Shown one piece after another: positions 9,831 to 20,726 of a stretch of DNA of 64,000 bases. Every line of letters begins with the position of its first letter. Position 1 is the stretch's first letter. The notes under the pieces were generated by a model. The model worked only from the letters and a program-made list of their open reading frames with translations, searched no databases and was not told the DNA's origin. Origin of the DNA: Hetaerina americana (taxonomy: Eukaryota; Arthropoda; Insecta; Odonata; Calopterygidae); NCBI GenBank assembly GCA_022747635.1, contig JAKTNV010000009.1, forward strand, positions 30,631,622 to 30,695,621, read 5' to 3'. The position numbers were made by a program, and so were the translations under genes.

Positions 9831-10226
9831 CGGTTCCGGCCCATTTAATTTCGCTGAAACCTAATATACCTAGTTCTATCTTAGTCATTTCTGCCTCTTC
9901 AAACTTTTAATGACTACTAGGGACCTGAAGTACCACATTGCTATCCTTTATTTTTCCATTTTGACTAATGTTCTCCTCCCAGGAGTCACTATCAGGAAAT
10001 ACGATTGGGGCACTCGTATTTACCTTAGGAAAATTTTTACGGATGGAATTCCATCAGGTGTTTGTGTGTATGGGTGCACCATCTAGGAAATTAACGTGGT
10101 GGTTTCCCGTCGCCCCTTCCACAAAGAGATGGAATTAGATATTTATTAATCAAACCGAGAACTCAGGGAAGTTGAACGGAATGAATTGAAAAACTTGATT
10201 TTAAATGTATTTGTGCATTAGACTTA

Positions 10227-10256
10227 CAGGGTTCGTCCGGAAAATAAGTGTACTGA
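10227..10256. repeat. mariner terminal inverted repeat, 3' side
   Basis: 30 bp, identical in reverse complement to 11014-11043, starting directly after target TA. Confidence 0.95.
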
Positions 10257-10297
10257 GCTCAGGAAAAAAAATTTATTACACTTTTACATATCTTAAG

Positions 10298-10948
10298 CTA
10301 ATATTCCTCAAAATAGGACCCTTGTGAGTCGATACACTTGTTCCAGCGGCGTTCCCATTCCTGGAACGCTCCCGCGAAGGCATCATCGGGAACCTCTCGA
10401 AGACACGTCGTCACGGCCTCTTTGACGGCGTCCAAAGTCCCGTATCGCGTTCCTTTTAAACTCCTCTTTATCTTCGGGAACAGAAAGAAGTCCGGTGGTG
10501 CCAAGTCCGCAAGTTTGCAGTGATCCGCAAGTTGTGTCGCGATTTCCAAACGATTGAGTCTTTGATCATCACTGAGCACTTTCGGTACCAACTTTGCACA
10601 AATTTTTCGCATCTGTAATTGGTGCCTAATAATGTCGTGCACTATTGTTTTTGGCACATTACACTGCTCTGCTATCATCCGAACACTAAGACGACGATCA
10701 GAGTTCAGTACATCGCGAACTTTTCGCACATTTTCGTCGGTGAGTGTCGTTGATGGGCGTCCAGGCCGTGGTTCGTCGTCGACCTCTTCTCTGCCCTCCA
10801 CGTACATCTTGTGCCACCGAAAGATCATGTTTCTGGACATGGCTGACTCCCCGTAAGCCTGGTTAATCATACCGACAGTTTCGGTAGACGATTTCCCAAG
10901 CTTTACCGCAAATTTGATGGAAAAACGCTGCTCCAAAAACTTCGGCAT
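10298..10948 (-). CDS. mariner transposase with in-frame internal deletion, 216 aa
   Basis: Transposase of the mariner (DD34D) group. Intact enzymes of about 345-350 residues cut and paste the element at TA sites. Start is ATG at 10948, 66 bp inside the right inverted repeat. Residues 1-110 hold the two helix-turn-helix DNA-binding domains (FRWHKMYVEGREEVDDEPRP, with GRPSTTLTDENV, then LSVRMIAEQCNVPKTIVHDI). KICAKLVPKVLSDDQ follows. At about residue 145 the frame jumps from QLADHCKL directly to DLAPPDFFLFPKIKRSLKGT, so about 130 residues are missing, including the first two catalytic Asp. The third Asp (PPD) and the C-terminus (RRWNKCIDSQGSYFEEY) remain. The frame stays open, but the protein cannot be catalytic. 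It could still bind the ends. Confidence 0.95.
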   Translation of the reverse strand: MPKFLEQRFSIKFAVKLGKSSTETVGMINQAYGESAMSRNMIFRWHKMYVEGREEVDDEPRPGRPSTTLTDENVRKVRDVLNSDRRLSVRMIAEQCNVPKTIVHDIIRHQLQMRKICAKLVPKVLSDDQRLNRLEIATQLADHCKLADLAPPDFFLFPKIKRSLKGTRYGTLDAVKEAVTTCLREVPDDAFAGAFQEWERRWNKCIDSQGSYFEEY

Positions 10949-11013
10949 CGCGTTCCGTGACGTGGGTCGAAGCGTGGAGGTTCGCGTTAACAGAGCTCCT
11001 CACTACACCACAA

Positions 11014-11043
11014 TCAGTACACTTATTTTCCGGACGAACCCTG
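11014..11043. repeat. mariner terminal inverted repeat, 5' side
   Basis: 30 bp, identical in reverse complement to 10227-10256, followed by target TA. Confidence 0.95.
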
Positions 11044-11045
11044 TA

Positions 11046-11680
11046 GAAGAAGAGAGGGGATACGACCTAGATGAGGAAATGATTTTGGTACAGAACCACT
11101 TTATAGGCTTAGAGAAGATACTTAGTCGATTCAGGTAGCTGGACTGTGTTCTTGACTATAATGTCCAAGGATTGCATGGAAAGTAGAATGAAAGCCTTTT
11201 TGAACCTTTGTCCAAATATTTATTCGGAATTTGATCAGGAAACTTCGTTTGGTAGAATAATCACAATACTTAAAAAGAGGAAGGTGAAAAAATAAAAATT
11301 AAAGGAGAGCGTTTTAGTATAGAAACGTTTATACACATCCGGTGCGTGCATTTTGGCCGAGACTTAGCATATAAAGAGGGATATTTAATGAAAGTAATCA
11401 CTCCTACAATTTTTATTCAAGTAGTTTTCTTTTAAAGTATGAAATTCTTAGCAGTTAAATAATATGAAATACTGTTAGCTAAAATTGGGAATGCCCCTCT
11501 GGAGCATGTCGGAATATACGTATATGCGACTGATGCAGACGCATTAATTATGTCAAACCAGTAAAATTTGTGCCGCCTGTGCATTACACATTAATATAAC
11601 TAAATAATTATTTGTATTCTTGCGTTTAAGGATTTGGATGAAGAAACACTGATAAACGATATATTTCCTTTCCTAATAAA
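11046..11680. other. Unassigned AT-rich DNA
   Basis: No readable gene or repeat on either strand. Confidence 0.45.
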
Positions 11681-11689
11681 ACACAACCT

Positions 11690-12300
11690 GGCATCCGACA
11701 TTACAATAAACCCTTCCTCAATTCCGCATTTTCCTTCCTTCATTCATTCTGTCCAATATGCCTGTCCTTTTCCTTTCCTTTCTTCGTTTGCCTAACGGTA
11801 TCCAGTGTATCACAGTGTTAAACATTCCATTGCCAATCAAAAGGTTCTGCATCCACTTTCCCTACCCCGGCTGGATTTCTCCTAACAAACTCCCTCACCA
11901 TGCGTAGCACTTTCTCGTTTGTTTTCATTTCTGTCTATTCTACCTTTCCATCCTTTTCCAAATCCACATTTCAAGAGCCTCCAATCTGTGTCTGGCATCA
12001 TGTTTCGACGGCCATGTTTCCACGCGGTTCAAAACCACGCTCCATATAAAAGTTTTAGCGAGCCTTTCCTTAACATCCTTGCTCAGCGTCCCTGCCAACG
12101 ATTTCCTCCTCCTTGAGAAATCTCCTTTGCCTAACGTAATTATTCTCATAATGTTCCTACTACTTTGACCATCTTGGTCTAAAACACTGGCTTTGTATGT
12201 AAGTTGTTCCACCTGCTCTACTTTTTCCCTCCCATTTTAACTGTTATCATGGTCTTCCTCCTTAAGGAGAACCTCATTACGCTTATTTTTTACATTAATT
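11690..12300 (-). pseudogene. LINE family A 3' end: RT C-terminal region and 3' UTR
   Basis: On the minus strand 12212-11940 reads MEQLTYKASVLDQDGQSSRN, then GDFSRRRKSLAGTLSKDVKE and RLAKTFIWSVVLNRVETWPS. The following KHDARHRLEALEMWIWKRME is the standard C-terminal block of these LINE polyproteins (ETW and EAFEMW motifs). Frame-shifted remains of the ERKTNE, RRKWLGE and EGR blocks continue to about 11740. The last part (about 11680-11735) is shared with 41020-41090 and 30090-30130 and is probably the 3' UTR. It is 5'-truncated, typical of LINE insertion. Confidence 0.85.
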
Positions 12301-13170
12301 ATCATCTCCTGCCTATCACACTGATTTTTTTAATGTGCTCAACAACGGCTGTTAATCCTTGGCTTACAGGCTAACGTAAGTCTGAGCATACCTAACTTTT
12401 ATTCTCCAAGTCTTCCCGTATCTCTATTACCTTTCTTCACGTAAACGTTGAAATCAGGGATGATAATGTCTCAAGTCTCACTCCTTTTCCACTGCGATCT
12501 CTCCATCCAAAAAGTGATCAATCTGAGACATACGCAAGTTGTGGATGAGTCAAAAGTCGCCTATCCCTCCACTCCACTCCCATTTACTGCTATACATTCA
12601 GTAATTTTACCCAATTTACTCAAGCGGACGCCTTCTCAAAATCTACGCAACGAGTATATACATCCTAATTGTAGTATATGTTTCTCTGTGTTGGGATGAG
12701 AACGAACACTGATCGGACAAAATATTCTTGAAAAATTATTATTATTATTATACTAATTAATAGCACTGAGAAATGGTAAAAGCGCATAAAATCACATTTA
12801 TTCACTATATATTATGCTAATAAAAATTATGACATTAATTGTTCATTCCATTAATAAATATGTTATGAGAGTAATTGCGTTATTGGCAAATAAGTATTTG
12901 CAAATGATACACAGATGATTTTAATGTAGTGAAATTGCAAATTGATGCAAGTATCCAGGAGGCCAAGGGAGTAAAACAGACTTCCATGAGAGGCATTACA
13001 TGATTCCGGAGCTGCTATAAAGAAATGAGGTGAAATGAAGATGTCGTTGGGGAATGAGATAAAATAGCTACGAGAAATTTGAAGAATCTTAAAAAATTGG
13101 GTGAAGAGGAAGAAGTGGTAGGATGCCAAATGATGCGAAATAAGAGATCCCTAATAAATGAGTTTTTAAT
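12301..13170. other. Unassigned AT-rich DNA
   Basis: There is a short (ATT)n run near 12740. No gene-like frame or recognisable repeat. Confidence 0.45.
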
Positions 13171-13182
13171 TTTTCGTAGACT

Positions 13183-13240
13183 TTGGTACAACGCGTTTCA
13201 CTGACTTGCGGAATCATCAGGTGCGAGTTACACGTACAGC
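13183..13240 (+). repeat. Dispersed ACAACGCGTTTCAC motif repeat, copy 1
   Basis: TTGGTACAACGCGTTTCACTGACTTGCGGAATCATCAG at this site matches 30783-30826 in reverse orientation. About 240 bp further on, GAAGCCTGAAACTGTTAAAT (13470) also matches 30900, so a longer diverged element is shared. Confidence 0.65.
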
Positions 13241-13639
13241 TGTTGCATATTTACCCTTCGGACATAGGAGGTTGGCTATGTACGAGAGAGAGGGAGGGTG
13301 GAAAGTTGAAGGTGGGGGGGGGGTCCGGGTTTTCGGGATGTCAAAGACGGTGGGCGGGGTTTTTTCGGTGAAGGGAATGAGAGGCGGCGGCGTCTTGATG
13401 ACGACTAGGCATTGGGTCTGATCCGGGGCATGGGTGGGGAAGGGGAGGGAGGAAACGATTCCACGACATGAAGCCTGAAACTGTTAAATATGTATGATAT
13501 AAGGGAGAATACTAGATTAGCGGGAAAGGAGGAGGGATAAACGAGGGGACATTTCAATCGGCGTGAATTGTGTAGAAATTGTTGGGAAATGCAAAGTGAA
13601 TAGTGCAGATCATACTATGTTTATGTTCTGTAGAAGTTA

Positions 13640-13738
13640 AAGGAAACTGAGGGAGATGCCGCGACAGTAACTTTTATCGGAGTCATCTGCTAATGTGATT
13701 ATAATGTAAAAATTTCAAAGTGTAAAAATCATTCGCCT
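13640..13738 (+). repeat. Dispersed repeat of about 100 bp, copy 1
   Basis: The block from AGGAAACTGAGGGAGATGCC to GTGTAAAAATCATTCGCCT matches the reverse complement of 43207-43309, with several substitutions and small indels. No inverted ends, tRNA boxes or reading frame are seen; the family is unrecognised. Confidence 0.7.
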
Positions 13739-15410
13739 ATGATTTTTACAATTAGAAATCCTTGCATTGTTTTGTAGAAGTTGTTTAGAAGCCCATGACG
13801 ATGTCTATTATTTTTGAGGATCGTAAAATAATCTACAACTTATCCATATTATTTATATTATATATTGGAGCGATAGTTTAATGACATATGATTCATTTAG
13901 ATCGATCACCTATTCATTCAGAGCTATATGTTATACCAGTCGTTACACACTATCTAATACTATAATTACATCAATTAAGTAGAGGGTGACGTTTTATAAG
14001 CCAAATGAGCAGTAATTCCATATTAAACGCAATTACAGCACATCTTGTAAGCGTATTTTCTGCATAAAAATTTTAATTTGGTGGATTTATAGTACCATTA
14101 TATATTTTCAAATATATTACTTCTATATATATGTAAGAATAAGATAGTACCGGAAATCGTCGCGGAGAAAATTGTGATGAGATGCAAAACTGAATTTAAA
14201 AAATGGTATTCAGTGTTGAATAAAATTTGATCGCTGGGACTGCCAAAACTGGGTGGCTATATATTTGGCGAGATTTTATCAGAGAGAATAACAAAATTTG
14301 GCATTGTTTAAATTTTATTATGGTTATTAGTAGGCATATTTGAATAGATGGAATCTCATTTCAGTTCTGCGAATGTTGGCTGTGAGTTGCTTTTTGATGT
14401 GGCTGTCTGTTCGTATTTTTCGAAAATTTGATGTAGGCTTCGACGATTGCTGCATCGAGAATTGGCGAAATATTCGGCTTTTTGGCCATTCGTGTTTCAT
14501 TGAGGAAGGACAAGAAGGCACGTTCCGAGTCAAATTCCGTCGTAAAGTTTTGACGACTGCGAGTCAAATTCTTGTTTTGTTGATTTACTCCGTCGAAAAC
14601 AAATGCATTCCACTTCATCCTTGGATATGAGCAGTTTACGACCGGCCCTAAAGAGCTGAGATTAAGAGGACTAAATGCGTCCCCAAAGCCAAAAACTCTG
14701 GAAAGGATAATTTATAATTTTTCGCTCGTCCAGCTCATATGCTTCCTTTTTTCGGGTTTATATATTTTTTCTCTTTGCTTGCGTTAAATTAATACACTAG
14801 GATGATTTGCATTCGGGTGCGATACGGTGTTAGTTTTATGACTGTCGCGTATTTTCCCGCAGTTTTTAATCCCTAGAGTCTTTTGCCTAGGCCGACTTAA
14901 ATGACATAACACAGAAGATACAGAAGACAAATCGTCATGCATGTTGTTTTTGCCGAGTCGCTCACTTTTCATAGCTCGAAATAAAACGACTGCTGCTCCA
15001 ACTGTCGCTTACGACGTGGGTAGTCCATTTGCATATCTTCAGTAGAACCGGATGCGCGCCGAAGGCTGTTCTTTCGCAGCAATTCTAAGAGCTCAATTTT
15101 AAAGGACGGAATTCCTAATGAATCACTGTTTATCACTGGCAGATTGAGTCAGAACAAATTAATATTACCCATCAAGCGGACTTGGTGAAAGAAGTGAAGC
15201 TTCTTTTATGGTATGTGAATAAACTGTGTATGTGTTATCTGTAACGGTGTATAGACTGTTGCATTAAAATAGTCGAGAAACAGGTAGGAATACGTCTTAT
15301 TTGTCAACTTGTCAGTTACTAGTCACTTTAAGCTACAGGTTCTAATACGACTGTTGCGCTGTACGTTACACCGTTACGTTCTAAAAAAACCCTAAGGTTA
15401 ACACGACATT
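13739..15410. other. Unassigned AT-rich DNA
   Basis: Both strands are open over about 14340-14630, in overlapping frames of 85-96 codons without recognisable motifs. Probably chance. No repeat identified. Confidence 0.4.
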
Positions 15411-15414
15411 TTAA

Positions 15415-15500
15415 TACCCTAGGGGGATTGGAACCGCAACCAGTGATGTTTTAGGCAGCTGGGATACCGAGCTCACTACCAAAATTGGGTGCTACGACGG
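15415..15500 (-). repeat. tRNA-like SINE head fragment
   Basis: On the minus strand, GGTAGTGAGCTCGGTATCCC (box A-like) is followed about 30 bases later by GGTTGCGGTTCCAATCCCC (box B-like). The arms no longer fold well. Probably an old SINE remnant. Confidence 0.45.
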
Positions 15501-18456
15501 AGATCAAGTGGGAAAAAAGTTAGATTTATTTTCGCTAAATGAAAATTACTATACTGAAATTTGCATTTCGAAATAATCAGTTTCTTATATTGCAAATAAA
15601 AATTATCAGAGCAGATAATTATTTAGGTTTACTAAGCTTGTTAATTTGGGATTGATATTATATGAAACAAATTGTCTGAAGTTCCTTACTTTGAGTTCCT
15701 TTCTCTGAAGTACTTTCTCGCAGTAAGTTAACCGACTGTAATTTACATTTTGAGTAGCCGAGGAATAGACTAACATTTTTTCCTGTTCAGTCATAAAACT
15801 TGCGGTTGTTTACTCTCTAGGTGAACTCTCTCTTCGCCTATCAAAATCAACCTTAGGGTAGATTACTGTTGTTTATGGATTTTTGAAGTCATTTAATAAG
15901 AATTTTCCTTGATCTTACTCGTTCCTTGATGCTAGAACGGTGCTTGGCTGCACTAGAACGCAATAGGTAGACAGTCGACCGAGTTCTTTTGACAAACTTA
16001 ATTTTCATTTCTCAAAACACGTTGCTTTTAGTAAAGGTGACCCGAACAATTCTGGTCTCCGTTGTTCGGAGGATAAGCAAATAATTTTATCAACCGTTTA
16101 TGAAACCGAACGTGAAAAAAGTCAATTTGATATTAGTTATTTTCTGTTAAAGAAACTAGTTTTCTACGAGCATTTGAAATTATCAGCCTACATAAACTAA
16201 AGTCGTTGAAGCCAGAAATATTGAGAAATTTAGGTGAACTGAATTACCAAGTGCCAATATGCACTGCACTTCTTATTGTAAATTAAACTGTTTTTGTCTT
16301 TAGCAATGTCTAAACAAGGCAAAGGTAACTTTTACAACGTTTTCTTACATGTGGCGCCATTATATTTACATTATTTTATTGTAATTAGTATGTATGTAAT
16401 TTTTTCATATAATTGTAAAGATAGTTAGGGATACTTCCGGATATATCGTCTTGCCAGTAAAAGATCAAGAGAAGGTACAGATTTCACACTTAACGATCAG
16501 CCATTGGCGCGTGGCGCTAAGGGACATATTTGAGTTTTAGTTGGTACAAATACGAAGTAGGTATAATTGCAAAACATCAAGATATACGTTGCCATACCCT
16601 GACTCGTTAAAAACGTATTGACTCTGGTGAGTGAAAACAGAACTAAAGAGAATTTATTTGTGTTTAGAATTAGGAATTTCAAATTTCACTGGAATATTTT
16701 ATTTTTATGGCCATCCATTTGCAAATACACGGCTTTTGTTTTTTAAAATGGATTGCAACAATTTAATTCGTAACAGTCAGACTCCACACCGACTCAAAAA
16801 TACAATAAACCAAGGCTATTTTCTATAACTATCTTTAAGAATTGCTTTTCCTGCAAAAATAACGATTGTTTTTGCCGTTTGAAACTAATGCAATCTTTGG
16901 TATCTATTTGTTAATGCTATACCTGGATTTGTCATCCCGGGATTCACGGATGTTTTACAAACATGTCGCAAATTTTAACGGGATCTAAAAATTTCAAAAT
17001 GCCTATTACTTCACGTAGATATATGAAGTAATAGGAGTTCTCTCATCCGTGTGTTTTAACACAGCTATCGAGTCATATTTATCTAGATGTAACATGAAAA
17101 CTTAGGTTATTTGGATTTTTTCATTTAAAATGCCCATTTCGTTTCCATGTAAAAAATGTTGGTGAGGTGTTTCGGTGATTGATAAACTGAATTATTTAAC
17201 GCCGAGATACTCTCGAGATTTAGATATCTCGGACTAATGACACGATATGTTTCCCTCTGCTCTGAAACAAATGATCGGGCGATACTGCAGTCGATTGAGA
17301 ACAAGCGACAAAATTTACATCTTATTTACATGCCATGGCTGATGCATTGCATAATTTAAGTACCCTGGATTCGAATCGTTCGATTCCCTCGAGAATCCGG
17401 CGTGTATGTGCTATTGATTTTCACTTTGTGCATACAATTGTAACGATTTGACAAGGTGTCAGTAATTAAAAAATAAACACTATGGAATTTTATTAAGCAA
17501 CAAAGAGATTTATATGAGTGCTGAAGTTAGACTTAACTTCTTATTCGATAAAAAGATATATAAACGTACGAATTAAGAATATTTTTATGTGTAACCTTAA
17601 GGAGTGCAAATAATCCGTATCTTTCACGAGACTAATTTTGATTTATCATGTCAGCGATTGAAAGCATAAACTTAGAGCTGATACAGGTTAACCTGCGCAT
17701 GAATAAAATGTGTTACATTTTAATAAATTCAATGCACTCAAATGCATCATTTTTTTAAATGCGCACTCTTATATGTTGACTAATCGAGCTGACTAGGCTC
17801 GGATTGCTCCGGCGTATGCATGGTTATCAATTCTGCGAGTGTCACAGCAGACCCTGGCGCGGTGTTGCTGGAAATAGTATACCCTGATATAGTTTAATCA
17901 TTATCCAAGGAGCTCGGTGAATTGCAGAAATCTATGACGATTTTATCATTTCAGTAAGTGGATGTTAGATGCACGTACGGTGTCTCTCTCTCTCCCTGAA
18001 CGAATTTTCTTCCTTTGAACTTTAAAGCATAGTATTCATATTAATTTTGATGCGTGATTTTGGCATATCAGAATGAATCTATTCACTTAGGTCTGTCATA
18101 CTATATTACCGCGATAAGGCTGCTGGTTTCAATCAGTGTTATAATTCTATAAGTGGAATACGGCTGATGAATTATTTTTCCAATGAATCCGGATGCGATC
18201 GAGCGTTCACTTGATTCCTCTTATAAATACTTACTATCCTACTATCCGGACACCTCTTAAACATTTCGCTTGATTTAAAAACGATTTTGTTTAATGCCGT
18301 TTATTAAGCCGTTTATAGGTCGCAATCGTTCAATATTAAACTCATCATCATCTTCTAAAGTCGGAGCCTTGTCGTTGGAGTAATTTGTCTCTCTATGTTG
18401 CCGCTCTTTTCAGTCCATTGTAGGTTGTTACCCTCATAGCATTTTTTATTTTTTAT
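15501..18456. other. Long AT-rich stretch with no recognisable gene
   Basis: Read in all frames: no domain, no long repeat, only isolated tRNA-box look-alikes. Probably neutral intergenic or intronic DNA. Confidence 0.45.
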
Positions 18457-18457
18457 G

Positions 18458-18543
18458 ATGAATTGAATTTGAATGGATATTGATATATGAATTGAATTTG
18501 TATGTGAATGAAATTCATATATGAATTGAATTTGAATGGATAT
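18458..18543 (+). repeat. Short tandem repeat, ATGAATTGAATTTGAATGGA units
   Basis: A 23-bp unit occurs exactly at 18458-18480 and 18521-18543, with a partial unit at 18487-18500 and a degenerate inverted piece (GAAATTCATAT) between them. Confidence 0.75.
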
Positions 18544-18905
18544 TTATAATGAAATGAACATGTCGAAGTATTATCACTTCATCAATCTCAATTGCATAAA
18601 GGCATATGGGGTATTATAGTTTTTGAAGTTTAAAAAGCAAAAGAGAATGATAAGTAAACAACTACGCAATCCATAAATATAATAAACGTTTCTCTACTTA
18701 TTTTTGTTGACTATTTTGACCGTTGCTATTTTGACAGCTAAAAACATTCGGATTTAGTGGGAACTCAGTTTTTTCGACAATGGATGCAGGCCGTTTTTCT
18801 GGTCGATAGCAATTAAGGTAATGTGATTTAAGTGGCAGTATTAACGCTTTTGTTCCAGCAACAGATGTGATTATTACGGATATTTATGTTAAGTTAGACC
18901 TCCAA

Positions 18906-19106
18906 TCACGTCGTATCTTCATTCAAGGTAAAGTTGACACCAATTATATTCCAATTTTTTGCCACTCTTTCCACTATTCTTTTATCCTCAATCGAACCAT
19001 GCGACACCACGTGGATAATAAGCAAAGGTGTTAGAAAAACAAATAGTAATGTAATTTTGGATAGTAAAAATATATATCTTAACTTTTCGGAGAGAAAAAC
19101 ATTCAA
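18906..19106 (-). CDS. Possible first exon with signal peptide, function unknown
   Basis: An ATG-started frame of 66 codons begins MNVFLSEKLRYIFLLSKITL, continues into a strongly hydrophobic run LLFVFLTPLLIIHVV and then a hydrophilic segment (SIEDKRIVERVAKNWNIIGV, NFTLNEDTT) with one possible N-glycosylation site (NFT). This profile fits a secreted or type II membrane protein start. No convincing splice donor is seen before the stop, only a weak GTGATT. The plus strand is also open here. Not recognised; AT-rich composition makes a chance hydrophobic frame plausible. Confidence 0.22.
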   Translation of the reverse strand: MNVFLSEKLRYIFLLSKITLLFVFLTPLLIIHVVSHGSIEDKRIVERVAKNWNIIGVNFTLNEDTT

Positions 19107-20179
19107 GGGAAAGTAAAGTTGTAAAAGAGAAGTAAGACCTAAATACTAAAATTTCAGTTATACCTTCGTTTTATTGTAATCGCGAGTTGTTCTAGGGAAA
19201 CAATATCCCTTTAAACCCATTAAATTGTATGCAGGAGAGTTTAGCGGGCCGTTTTGATGGAAATATGCAAAATATTTTGCTAAAATATAACGGTTATGCA
19301 CATCTCTATAATAACAAACTGTTTTCGGGTTAAACGTGTATGCACAATGAACTTCACTGCAACGCCTAGCGAAACATTACTGCTCTTCGATCTTTGAACA
19401 GGTACTGGTACTGCCAAATAAATATTGTCTAGGTTTAGTTAAAACTATGGGAAACTCATCAGTCGTGCTTATCCTTTGTCAGTGTGGTTGTGCAGCGATA
19501 AAGTTGGCGCGGCGTGATGGATCGTGAACGGGATCCTATTGGGGAGCAAAGTTACCTTGTCTTATTTTCCCAAAGTTTTATTTACCTACGCTAACGGCTG
19601 GGGAATTTCGGTAAAATTGATTGATATCCTGAGTTAAACCGTTAGTAATGTGAACGGGTCTAAACTGCTTCAAAATGGCTGTTTAGCCGAATAGATTGGA
19701 TGTCACAGCACCGGGGCTTAATTTTAGGTGAATATATGTTCCCAGCAGCAAAGAGTACGTACTTGCTTACCCATAAGTTTACTCCTTTTCTGGCTTAGGA
19801 ATCTCCGAAATATATTTGCAGTACTTTTCTCCTCTCTCATCGAAACCTAGAGAGAATGGCTTCGTCCATTTAAGGGGAATGTAGAGACGAATATTTTTTA
19901 CGAGTCATTCCTTGAAGCATCGAAGGATGCGTCTGAGTAACATTATATATTATTAGTTTTGCGAACAATTAAGATGTAATTTATTCCATTTGCCAACTGA
20001 GGTGGTAGCCATTTTCCATAAAAGTTGAACTTGATGAAAAAAATATATTTTGATCACCGAATGATCATGTCCAGTTGCAATAAAATTAAAAGAATAAATA
20101 TGGTTATTTTTTGTTTTAGGGAAATGTGTTAATATTTCCCATTCAAATCTTGTGAATTTTCTCTACTGAATACATATAC

Positions 20180-20340
20180 CTCAGAAGTACCCAGTTTTGT
20201 GTCGGATGGCGGAATATCTGTCCCTGGTGAATCCTTATTCCACTGACGTTCAACAACGAAACCACTCTCATTGAACAGTGACGTTATTTTCGTGATGTAC
20301 CTATTCAAGGATGGCCAATGATCATCAATACCGCGGGAAC
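20180..20340 (-). CDS. Candidate internal exon of an unknown gene
   Basis: On the minus strand a TTATCACTAG acceptor precedes an open stretch of 161 nt that ends at ACTTCTGAG followed by GTATATGTA, a strong 5' splice donor. The phase is 1 at the start and 0 at the end. The peptide is SRGIDDHWPSLNRYITKITS followed by LFNESGFVVERQWNKDSPGT and DIPPSDTKLGTSE. It is balanced and soluble-looking, and composition is less AT-rich than the flanks. The plus strand is closed by stops. I do not recognise the family. A neighbouring minus-strand frame at 20487-20726 also contains SLFNE, which may be coincidence. Confidence 0.38.
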
Positions 20341-20486
20341 CTAGTGATAAAATTAATAATTGAATTGAATTTAATAACTTATTTCGCTAATATGGTCGAG
20401 TTAACCACTTGAATCACATAAATAGTATTTTTTAGAAGCATTTTAAAAAAAGCGGAATAATTAATTCCATATAAAGGGAATAATAA

Positions 20487-20726
20487 TTATTTTTTAAATC
20501 TGAAGCTAACTCGGAGAAAAAGTTCCCATTGTAGATTTCTGATATTTAAATCTTGTCGCATAATAAAAGATTGCACGTTTAAAATATTCTTGTTAGATGA
20601 GACCGTATATTTATTGGCAGTAATATCCTGTCTGTTATAACAATTAGACGAGACAAATACACGTTTCCGTAGCCAATTGCCTTCGTTGAAAAGTGAAACC
20701 GGTCTAATGTCCTTAAAACTCACTGT
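20487..20726 (-). CDS. Weak exon candidate upstream of the 20.2-kb exon
   Basis: Following a CAATTACAG acceptor-like site, the minus strand is open for about 78 codons (VSFKDIRPVSLFNEGNWLRK, then RVFVSSNCYNRQDITANKYT). It shares the SLFNE string and rough position with the exon at 20180-20340, hinting at an exon duplication. There is no clear donor before the stop. Unknown function; may be chance. Confidence 0.18.
   Translation of the reverse strand, partial: TVSFKDIRPVSLFNEGNWLRKRVFVSSNCYNRQDITANKYTVSSNKNILNVQSFIMRQDLNIRNLQWELFLRVSFRFKK

Larger units (their letters stand above)
10227..11043 (-). mobile_element. Internally deleted mariner element, 817 bp
   Basis: Terminal inverted repeats of 30 bp (both begin CAGGGTTCGTCCGGAAAATA) match perfectly at 10227-10256 and 11014-11043. 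The element is flanked by TA on both sides (10225-10226 and 11044-11045), the duplicated target of Tc1/mariner transposition. Intact mariners are about 1.3 kb, so this copy has lost several hundred bases, all from the middle of the transposase. Perfect ends and the open frame suggest recent insertion or recent activity. It may be mobilisable if a full-length relative is present elsewhere. Confidence 0.95.

Noticed and set aside
17365..17410. tRNA box B look-alike (GGATTCGAATCG, then TTCGATTCCC)
   Set aside because: No box A at proper distance and no foldable arms; too short to call a SINE.
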